Below, one piece after another: positions 51,829 through 62,390 of a DNA stretch of 64,000 nt. The notes below the pieces were generated by a model. It was not told where the DNA came from and ran no database searches. It saw only the letters and a list, made by a program, of their open reading frames with translations. The DNA comes from Loxodes magnus (Eukaryota; Ciliophora; Karyorelictea; Loxodida; Loxodidae): the NCBI GenBank assembly GCA_946699065.1, contig CAMPDV010000046.1:744001-808000 (forward strand). The letters run 5' to 3'. Positions within the stretch are counted from its first letter, which is position 1; each line of letters starts with the position of its first letter. The translations under genes and the position numbers were made by a program.

Positions 51829-53466
51829 GGGAAAACTCTTATTTAAAACTATTTCTAAACTTCAATTATTTTTTAACTTTTTTTATAGTTGGATATTTAA
51901 ATTAGCATCTTAAGCCTTTTCCTTAAAATAAAAGCTAAGCTAGCAAGACAAATTAAGGAAATAAAGAAGTAAAAAGATAAAAAATATAAAAAATATAAAT
52001 AAATTACATGATAAAACCCTAAATTAAGCAGTCTAAAGAGCATAAAATATAGATAAATAGGATGAAATTAAAATATTACCAAAATTAATAATCATTATTT
52101 CCTTATAATTCTAAACAAAAAGCTAATTAATCTTGATTAAAATATATTCATTATTTTTCTCAGCTCTAATTTCAATTTTTGTTATTTGCATCGTTTAAAA
52201 GAAATTGACTAAAGTATAATGATAAAAACAATAGCTAAAGAACTAAGAATTATCAATTGAACATTAAAAGCATACTTTTATCCTTTAAATTAATAGAAAA
52301 GATAAATTTAATGAGCTAAAAAGGTTGAGTATGTTACATGGCTAATTTTTTTGAAAAGTAAGATATAATTAAGACTTAAATTACTACTTCAAATTAAGGT
52401 AAAAACACTAAATAAAAAATTTGTAATCAAAATGAGCTTTTCATACTAGATAGCTTAGCTTCTATTACTTTTAATGATTAAATCTAAAATAATCAATTAA
52501 CATAACGAAATTTTATAAATATCTTTAATAAATTTTATTCTTAAGCTAAGAAACTATAATATGAAAGTAACTTTAGCTTTAAGAAATATTTTATATAGAA
52601 AGAAATTAATTACAATTATGATTAAATAAATCTAAAAAATCTAAAAAAGCATAAAATAAAGAAAGAAGAAGCAAATTTATTAATTTACTTTGTAAAAATT
52701 AATAATTCAGTTACTTTTATATAGTTTGAGCATTCAAAATGTTTTTAATAAATTTTTCAATTTATGTTGAAAAATTTAAAGACTTTTAGATTGAAATAAA
52801 ATTGGTAAAAATTTAGAGCTTTATCTTTGGATTTTTTTAAATATAAATATACACTTTTTAAACGTAATTTTAATTTAGCCTTATTACAAATATTAATGAA
52901 CAAAAATATTTAAAATTATTGATGTTTTGATTAAAAGAAAGTATAACTTTGCAGTTTATAAGAAGGTTTTTATATAGTTAAGGATTTCTTTTTCAATGAA
53001 ATAGTTTTAGAATAAAAATGTATCTAGTAAAAATAAGAAATAATATTAATAATTAATGAAAGCATAGCTATGCTAATTAAAACACTTATTTTAAAAGGTA
53101 AATAAGTGAACTATTAGATAATTTACTTTTTTGTAATAAATTATATTTGATGATTAAATGTAATTTTCATTTTTCTATCTATTAACTAATTCAAAAATAA
53201 GCAAAATATTTTTTAATCTAATAAATTTTGCTATAAAAATTCTATTTGAGCAAATAATAAATAAATAGCCCACTTTAAGCATATTTTAAAAATTCTTACA
53301 TAGAGATTTTGTACTTAGAATTTCATTTTTAATAATAAATTATATCTATTAAGGATCTTAAATTTAGACATATAATTATTAAAATAGATTACATTTTATA
53401 TTTGCATTATAATTTTAAAGTACATTTATAGAAGATCTATTTTACGACCTTATAATTTATGTGCAA
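51829..53466. other. Intergenic spacer between convergent genes
   Basis: AT-rich, nothing recognisable. Confidence 0.45.
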
Positions 53467-54594
53467 TCACTTTTCTTTTTTTAATAATTTTCCATTCTCC
53501 CAAATTCCGTTTATTATTTTTCCTTCTTTTGTTATTATTGAGCCCGTACCGTGTTGCTTTCCGTTTTGAAATTGACCCTCATAAATTTTACCTATAATAT
53601 AAAATATTACCACTTGCGTATTTAAATACTCCATTACCATGCTTTTTATCTTCTTTGTACTCTCCAGTATAACTTTATCCATCAGGTCAAGTAAAGCATC
53701 CGTTACCATGCATTTTATTTTAGCTTCACTAACCTTTATAAATTCTACCGTCTGCTCAAACATAAATTCCAAATCCTTGCATAAAATTATCTTCAAAATT
53801 TCCTTCATAAACACTTCCATCTGGCCATGTATATTTTCCTGAACCATTTTTCACTCCCATTTCATATTTTCCTTCAAATTTACTCCCATCAGGTCATATC
53901 TCTGTAGCTTATCCGTGCTACTTATCTGATTTTCAAAAACCAATATACTTTGCTCCTCCTAAATGCTAATAAGTTCCATATCCTTCTGCTTTGTCATTAA
54001 CTCATTAACCTTCATATATATCTCCATCTGCATGTAACATTCTTCCTTTTCCATTAGCCGTTCCATCCTTTCAATATCCTTCGTATTTAGCACCATTAAT
54101 TCAAATTTAAATTCCTCTTCCATGTCTTTTATGAGTTATACAGGAAAGCTAGCCTGAATAAATTGCACCATTATCTAATTAGATAGGTCCAGTCTCATAA
54201 ACAGGGCCATATTCTTAGTTATCTTCATACTCAAAAGGTTTTAAAGGTTAATTTTAATTTGTTTTCTTCTAGAAAGACTTACTTTACAAAGGCATTGTTC
54301 AAGCAAACTCAGTTTAAGCTTTGAGTTACTTTTTAAGCATTAATTTTTAATATAGCACACATCTGAAAAAGGACTAAATTATTATTGTTTTTTCCAATTT
54401 TTTATCACTAAAGATATTGCATTTATTAATAGTTTACATCTAATCCTCTATTATTAATGAATTTTCATTTGTGCATTTTCCACAACTGCAGTAAAGGTTT
54501 TAGTTTTAGCAGCCTTTGCTTTAGCAATATAAACAATCCTTTTAGCAAGTTTTACAGCTTGCTCCCATTTATTGTATAAAAGAGAAAAATTCAT
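53467..54594 (-). CDS. MORN-repeat protein (downstream paralog), about 364 aa
   Basis: About ten MORN repeats, each near the pattern YxGxWxxGxxHGxG (for example DGDIYEGQWVNDKAEGYG, DGSVYEGNFEDNFMQGFG, DGQSYTGEYKEDKKHGNG). MORN proteins bind membranes or organise cortical and ciliary structures. Trp alternates between TGG and TGA. A 19-nt intron at 53592-53610 (GTAATATTTTATATTATAG) joins YASG to KIYEGQF; stop TGA 53467-53469. The MORN frame has its own ATG at 54295 (269 aa). An upstream coding exon from ATG 54594 joins it through a GT-AG segment of only 14 nt (54269-54282), giving a length like the paralog's. That join is less sure. Confidence 0.8.
53592..53610 (-). other. 19-nt intron, position shared with paralog
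   Basis: GTAATATTTTATATTATAG, phase 1 within a Gly codon of a MORN repeat. The neighbouring paralog has a 19-nt intron at the same codon and phase. Confidence 0.82.
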
Positions 54595-55728
54595 AATTTA
54601 TCAAGATAAGAAAATATCATAATACATTAATTTGCATTGTTAGTATTCTAAGAACTCTCAACTTGTATTCTCTACTTTAAATTTCCTTTTTCCCAAATTC
54701 CCTCTATCTGTTTACCATCTTTCTTCTTCAGTACTCCTTTACCGTGCATTTTTCCGTTATAAAATTGACCTTCGAACACATGACCTTTAGTAAAAAATAT
54801 TACCATCTGTGTAAGTAAATACTCCATGACCATGCTTTTAATCTTTAAGATATTAACCTTAATAGCTTTACCCATCTGGTCAGGTAAACAATCCTGTTCC
54901 ATCCATTCGATTCTTTTTTCAATCTCCGACAAATTTCCTTCCATCAGCTCAAACATATAGACCTTTACCATGCATAAAATTGTTTTAAAATTCTCCTTCG
55001 AAATTACTTCCATCTGGTCACGTATATTTTCCTTAACCATTCTTTAATCCATTAATATAATTTCCCTCAAAAGTACTGCCATCAGGCCAAATTTCAACAG
55101 CGTGACCATTTTGCTAATCTTATTTTCATCATCCTATATATTTAGCTCCATTTAAATGTATATATGTACCAAACCCATCTGCTTGATCATCTTTCCACAT
55201 CCCCTCATAAACATCTCCATCAGAATGTATCATACGACCTTTACCATTTGCTTTATCATCCTTAAAATATCCTTCATACTTACTTCCATCTGTTCAGATT
55301 TAAACTCCTTTTCCATGTCTTTACTTTCATAACTTACTTCACTAACCAATGTATATAGCTCCATTTATTAATTCAACAGGTCCTGAAGTTATCAGCTCAA
55401 CTCCGTCATTTAATTTATAATCATATTAAAAATCTCCTAAATTTTACTTAGCTAACGAAACTTTAGGGTTAATTTAATCAGGAAAGATGTTACCATTATA
55501 CTCCTTATATCAAGGACTTGAATTATTTATCTTCAATAATTTTTAATATAACACTACTCTAAAAAACGATTAAATAAGAACTGCCTTTTAAATTATTCTT
55601 TCAGCTTTAGCTGCTTCTTACTAATTTTATTTAATCCTAGGAGTTGTGAGATTATTAGCTAAAATGGTTTAATTAGGTTACTCGTTTATACATGTTCCTT
55701 AGCAATTTAGATTACAATTTTATCCCAT
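54591..55728 (-). CDS. MORN-repeat protein (upstream paralog), 372 aa
   Basis: ATG 55728 (MGQNCNLNCQGTC: Gly2 and several Cys, possible acylation) is followed by an IQ-like helix near residues 45-70 ([20 protein letters not shown]) that may bind calmodulin, then about ten MORN repeats ([54 protein letters not shown]). A 19-nt intron at 54785-54803 (GTAATATTTTTTACTAAAG) joins YTDG to HVFEGQF, the same site as in the paralog downstream. Many repeat Trp are TGA. The frame passes the last MORN repeat ([10 protein letters not shown]) and reaches TGA 54591-54593, overlapping the ATG of the next gene by two bases, so the true 3' end may differ. Confidence 0.83.
54785..54803 (-). other. 19-nt intron, position shared with paralog
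   Basis: GTAATATTTTTTACTAAAG, phase 1. Same length, site and phase as 53592-53610, but a diverged 3' half. Confidence 0.82.
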
Positions 55729-57240
55729 ATTTATAGAGTAGTTTATAACACTCTAAAATAATTATTTTAAATTTTTTATTTATTCTTATACTAATTAATT
55801 AGAATATTATTCTTTTGCTGTGATAGTGCTTTTCATATTACTCTTGTTCATTGTTACTCTTTTTAATTAACTTCTCTTTTATTATTTTCATCCTATTTGC
55901 TTATTAATTTTCTAATTTCTGTTTATTTATTGAAGAAGTTCTTTTCTTCTGTAAAGGAATTGAATGTATTAATTATAAATTTAGAGCAGCATATTAATGC
56001 TCTATATAATTTAGCTTTTATCATTTATAATTATTTATCAAAACTAATTTTAAATCTAACTATACCTTTAAATTAACTTTTTCTTATCTTATTTTTATAT
56101 TTCATTAATACTAAATCATAAGAATCATCTATACTTCTAAAAATCATATAAAAGTTTATTCTATTTTTTCTAAAATTCAAATAATTTTGAAATTTATCTC
56201 CTATTTAAATTATTTATTTATTAGTATTATTCATAACTTATTGCTCAATTACCTTAGGCATTTTTACTATAGGTTATAAACTAGTAGAACTAGTGTAGGT
56301 GGGTTCAAAACCTACCATTAGCCAATATTGAGTACCAATCTGTATAACAAATTAGATAAATTTTTAAATTAAGATGAATAAAATTTAGTAATTTTAATTT
56401 ATCTAATAATGCTTTAAATATTTTAAATATTTATCTTATTTGAATCTATAACAATATATATATAGATGATACTCATTTTTAATTAAAATAGTTTATTAAG
56501 TAATCTAAATACGATATTTTGCTTTAATTAAAACACAAAATTTGCTATTTATCTAAAACTATTTTATTTTTTTCTCAAGTGTGTCTGAAAAGTACCTAAT
56601 CCATATCTCTAATTTTTTATCCAACTTTCTTTATAATACTTCTTCTTCCTTAGTTCATTATTCCAAAACCTTCTTATAGATGATCTTTTCATTAATCTTT
56701 ATAAAAATTTCCATTTTAGCAAAAGTAATTACCTTATCTATTTTCTTTCTTGGTATTATTAACTATCTTAAAAATTTTATTGAGATAATTTTATTTTTAT
56801 ATTTTAGAATTCAAATTTTTACTTCTAAAGAAGTAATGATAAATTATTTCCATCCTTTTTTAGACATATCAATTAGCGAAATTTAAATAATGTAGAATCC
56901 TTTTCTATCTAAATAACCATTTACTCATCATCCTTCATATTTAAATCTAAACTAAAATAATTTTTTGACGTCTTTAATTATAAGAATTGGTTCTCTCAAT
57001 TATAGATATTTGTTAATGTTTTTAAATTGTTTTTTTAATATTTTCTTGATTTCATTATGTTTCTCTAATTAGTTCTTCTTTCTACTCACTTTTAGCTTCT
57101 TCCTTTTTTGCTTTCCTCATTTCTAGAATCTCAAGACTCCTTGTAATAGCTTCTCGTAATATTTGATTTATAAGTCTAAATACTTTAATTAAAACCTTGA
57201 AAATTAGTTTATATATTATTGATCGGATAGTATGAGATGC
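55729..57240. other. Intergenic spacer
   Basis: AT-rich. It contains an isolated tRNA-T-arm-like hairpin at 56299-56315, without a matching acceptor stem (see rejected items). No gene recognised. Confidence 0.45.
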
Positions 57241-58192
57241 CTTAAGTCATAATGATAATAGCATTAATTTTAAGTTTTCCGTTTTAGGGATTTCCAACCC
57301 CGTCAGGAAGACAGCAGTTCATGGTCCCTGCTGTTAAATATAAAAGTTCGGATCGCCCAATTTTAGCGAGATTGGGAACTCGGATTTTTCCAGGCTTTCC
57401 CTCCTTTAACTTGCCTTGGTTCCATCTTAATCTTGTATATTGAACCATCCGGGTTGCAATACATTCTTTACATTCTTGCTTCTTCTTTTGTTTTTCTTTT
57501 ATCCAATAGTTTCTTTATTTCTTATACTTCCGATAAAAATGTCATACGCTTCCACAGCAGAAACATTTCTTTTTTATTTTGAATTATTTCCCTTGATTTA
57601 TTTGCTCTTTCTAGGCTTCGATTTCCATTTGTATAGCTCCAGTTTCGCTTTACTCTTTCTTAAAAGTTTACAATTTCTCTTCTACTTTTCCGAGTCTGTT
57701 ATCCAGTTCAGTCTGTTTCTAAAGCTAATTTTAGGATTCGTTAGTCTGACTTTGTGAGATATTCCAAAAGGCGTTAAGATCTCTTTCCTAGGACATAAGT
57801 CTTGACTCAATTCCTTCTGCTAAGTCTAGCTTTGCCATCAGCATATCAGTGTCCTTCTTCAATCTCTTGACCTCTTTTTGGAGGTTCAGTACCACTTTGA
57901 TGAGCTACTCCATGCTCATCTGGCCAGAAGGGTTGAACTCTGATACCTCCTGGTGGAGAATAGACTTCATCTGTTTCCTCGGTTTCTCGCTTGAGGTTGG
58001 AGTTTCCGTGTGTATATTCTTCAAGTTTGGCTTTCGTTCGTTTTGTTAGATTCCAAGTTGTTAGTTCAGTGTTGGTTAAGGTTGTGATAGAGAAGATTGT
58101 TAAGATTATTAAGACTTGGTTTCTTGCTTTCTCCCTTTCTTTTTGGCTTAGGAAGAGGTGGTATAGAAGCCTGACTTGAAACCTTCAACCAT
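57241..58192 (-). mobile_element. Retroelement ORF1/gag-like copy A (coiled coil plus zinc-knuckle-like motif)
   Basis: A long frame from ATG 58192 with higher GC and a different codon style from the host genes. N-terminal Lys/Gln/Ser-rich region (residues about 1-75), a coiled coil (VKRLKKDTDMLMAKLDLAEG, IESRLMSQERDLNAF), then a Cys-rich zinc-knuckle-like motif and a basic tail. This layout is that of LINE ORF1 or gag-like proteins; which of the two cannot be told, and no reverse transcriptase, integrase or terminal repeat was found. Related sequence recurs at 58196-58480 and 58880-59577. Copy A is the longest and looks nearly whole for this ORF; the element around it is incomplete. Confidence 0.55.
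57296..57480. other. GC-rich, hairpin-forming segment
   Basis: The most G/C-rich stretch of the window. It holds a 7-bp stem (57311-57317 with 57328-57334, ACAGCAG/CTGCTGT) and a 6-bp stem (57356-57361 with 57371-57376, CCCAAT/ATTGGG). It lies at the 3' end of copy A on the - strand, so it could be a structured element end or UTR. Confidence 0.4.
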
Positions 58193-58195
58193 TTT

Positions 58196-58480
58196 TTTAT
58201 CTACTGAAGAAATGTTAGTACTGCAATTCAACAGAACACTTGTGAAGACGCTGCAAGAAATTGCAAATTTTCAAAATGTAGTATTGGAATAAATAAAAAC
58301 GAATACAAGCACAGCAGAGGAAGAAAAAACAAATGTAGTAGAGACAAATCAGAGAAAGACTATACTTAAATGAATTAGGATACATCTACGAGAGAAAATT
58401 TGATTAGAAATAAAGATAGAATTAGAAATGACAAGAGGAGTAGAGACTTTTAAAACTTTATTTTTAATACCGGAGCAATC
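58196..58480 (+). mobile_element. Retroelement ORF1/gag-like copy B, fragment, inverted
   Basis: On the + strand, almost touching the start of copy A on the other strand. It contains a well-formed zinc knuckle of the CX2CX4HX4C type (CQYCNSTEHLWRRC) followed by a Lys/Gln-rich tail that aligns with copies A and C. Only the part from the knuckle onward is recognisable, so it is a fragment. Head-to-head placement with copy A suggests a rearrangement or nested insertion. Confidence 0.5.
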
Positions 58481-58730
58481 TGGTGTACAGCATGAAGAGA
58501 TGAAAATCCTCGATAATTGCTAAATTTAATTTGTCTTATTATTATTAAAAAGCTATCTTTCATAAATTTTCTTTGTTAAAAATAAAATGTATCTTTTCCT
58601 TATCTTATTTTGTCTTAATATTATCCTTCAATTTATCTCCATCCTTTCATATGAAAACTCATCAATCAAATACAAATAAAAAATTAAATGTTTGGTATTC
58701 TTGAATGTATTTCAACCTATTTCCCGCCAA

Positions 58731-58750
58731 CCTCTAGATTGCTCTAGAGG
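58731..58750. repeat. Perfect 8-bp hairpin with 4-nt loop
   Basis: CCTCTAGA-TTGC-TCTAGAGG, a perfect inverted repeat in AT-rich surroundings, between copies B and C. Role unknown; possible transcript-end hairpin or element boundary. Confidence 0.6.
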
Positions 58751-58879
58751 CTAAATATAAAATTTTAAAGGTTTCTACAACACTTCTTCTTGCTATTCAT
58801 ACTGCCATAGAGGTATCTACTCTCCTAGATAATGATTGGATTCTTTGATCTTGTATGATTCAAACTCATTGCAATATAA

Positions 58880-59577
58880 TTTTATCTTTCTTTTTTTAGT
58901 TTTAGTTGTTGTTGTATCTTCTTTTATTCTCCAATTTCTTCTATTAGTTTCAGTATTTTCATTTAAAGTTTTGAAATTTCTAGCATCTTTTTCATAGATA
59001 TGTTCGAGATTTACAATAATAGCATCTTTTTGGTTTATTTTTAGGTTTAAATCTTGAGTCCCTTTCTCCTTTGATTATCATTGAGTCATTTCATTATTCT
59101 TATAGGTTTATTTAACGCTGCAATTTTTGCTGACTTTCTTCGATTTTTTCTATTTTGTTGTTAATTCTTTCTGATTCTATTGTAAGTTTATAATTAATTG
59201 TTCTAGTCTTTCGAAATATATAATAATAATTTAAGGTCTCTTTCTTAGGTCATGAGTCTCGATTCTATTTCCTCTGCAAGTTCAAGTTTTTTCATTAAAT
59301 TCTTATTGTATTCCTTCAACTTTTTGTCCTTTTCCTGGAGTTTCAGCACACTTTAATCAGCCTTCTTAGCTTATTTACCATTATGTGGTGAAATTCGAGA
59401 CTTCAGAGCGCATTATATTTTTAGCCTATTTCCTAGGCTTTTCTTCAGAAGTGGGAGACTCATTCTAATGTGTGACCTTTTTGGTACCCTTTTTCTGGTC
59501 CTAGCCTTTCTAGGATATCATTAAATCCTACCTTTTTGTATCCGTGAAGAATCCTGCTTTGAATCCAAATATCTTTT
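58880..59577 (-). mobile_element. Retroelement ORF1/gag-like copy C, broken
   Basis: Parallels copy A in order: GFKAGFFTDTK, then ESPTSEEKPRKQAKNIM (copy A: ETPTSSEKPRKQMKSIL), a coiled-coil segment LAEEIESRLMTQERDL (copy A: LAEGIESRLMSQERDL), and a zinc-knuckle-like motif near 58985-59030. It is clearly more decayed than A, with more than one break, hence older or under no selection. It abuts MORN-like sequence upstream. Family: LINE ORF1- or gag-like, not resolved. Confidence 0.5.
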
Positions 59578-60193
59578 TTTTATTCTTTATAAACTCCTCA
59601 ATCAAGCTTAAAATTCTTGAATCACTCTCCTCAATATTAATTTCCATCAATCTTTTCATTTATGAATTTCATTTCTATGTTTTTTCCTTTTTTATAATCA
59701 CCTTCATAAAAATTTTCATTTGTATAAAGCATCATGCCATTTCCATCTCTTGCATTACTTTTAATTCTTCTTCATAAATGAGTAATAAATAAAGATGATT
59801 ACAGAGCGTGTAGCACCTCGTTGGCGCACAAATCTTTCATTATTAATATTTAATATTAGAAAAGTGTTCTCAAAAGCTTGATTTCATTCTATTCATCCAA
59901 GGAGTCACTTCGGCTTCTCCAAACAGAGAATCTTCTTATTAAAAATTATTCTTAAATCTTGAATCAAATGCTTAGTCTTCATGAATAAATTCCAAATAAG
60001 AATTAGTAATTAGTCATCAGCAAGACCGTCAGTCAAACTTACATACTGCTAGAGAATCCTCGGGCAAGTGAGGCTTGTCTCTTCTGAACTAGTCCACCCT
60101 TTTTCATGGTGGTATCTAGTGTGAGATTACTTGCAATGCAGTATACACTGCACCAGATTGCCTACTAGTTTTTCTGAAACGGCCGACATCCAT
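59578..60193 (-). pseudogene. Possible MORN-type host gene, spliced or broken by the adjacent element
   Basis: ATG 60193 opens MDVGRFRKTSRQSGAVYTAL and later YLEFIHEDQAFDSRFKNN and EDSLFGEAEVTPWMNRM, with higher GC and normal protein composition. After a poorly coding gap near 59800-59880, another frame reads MORN-like units (ARDGNGMMLYTNENFYEGDY, NQYWGEWFKNFKLDWGVYKE) up to about 59580, where copy C of the retroelement ORF begins. The pieces could be exons of one live gene that ends here, or remains of a gene cut by the insertion. I could not find introns that cleanly join them. Not obviously a copy of the two MORN genes at 53.5-55.7 kb. Confidence 0.4.
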
Positions 60194-61046
60194 TTTTTAA
60201 TAATAATCTTCTTTTTTTTTATACATTAATTATAAATTTTAAAATATTAGATTTGCTAGTTGATTTAGCAATCTTTTCTAAAAATAATAAATTAATTCTT
60301 AATTTAGTTCTTATTTTATAGTTCTTAAGATAAAATTAAATTGTTCTTTCAAAAGTCCTTATCCATTTTTATTATTTTAAAATAATCATTATTCATTATT
60401 GTTTTTTTAGTATTAATAAATTATTTGATTATTTTTCTTTCTTATTTTTAAATTTTTATTATTTTATATTATATCATCTAAAATATCTTTAAAATTATAT
60501 TTTGTAGATTTTCTATTTTTAAGTTACTTTATTTTAATATTTAATAAAATTTTTTTCTTTTTTGAATTTGCATTTTTATTATTCTTGATTTTTGCCTTTT
60601 TTAAATATTTTTAATTTACATATTCTTTTCATCTATAAATTTTACTATTTTTTTTATTTTTATCCATTAACTATCAAACACATCTCCATTTACATAGCTC
60701 AACGCAACTTATCCTTACTTTTAATCATTTTTCCAATATCTTTCATTTTGATTTCCATCGAGTTATTGAAAATTACCTTAATTTTTTTAGCCATTTAATT
60801 TATCTCCTTAATATAACTTAATACCCCATATTTAATAGTTTGATAATGCTTACAAAACACTTGAAATGAGTTAATTTAGCAAGAAATATATTATAGAATT
60901 AAATGATTTGGTCATTTATATATAGCTTATAAGTTATAGATTATTTAAGTAATGCTAGATTATTGTGCTAGCAATTTACAAAGGACTAAGTGTAAATATG
61001 CAAAATAATTAAATTAAGAAATAAAGTAAATGTAAAATATTATAAC
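60194..61046. other. Intergenic spacer
   Basis: T-rich on the + strand, nothing recognisable. Confidence 0.45.

Positions 61047-62390
<1,344 letters not shown>

Noticed and set aside
56299-56315. tRNA gene, from a T-arm-like hairpin GTGGG-TTCAAAA-CCTAC
   Set aside because: No acceptor stem complementary to the bases after the hairpin and no proper anticodon arm could be found upstream.
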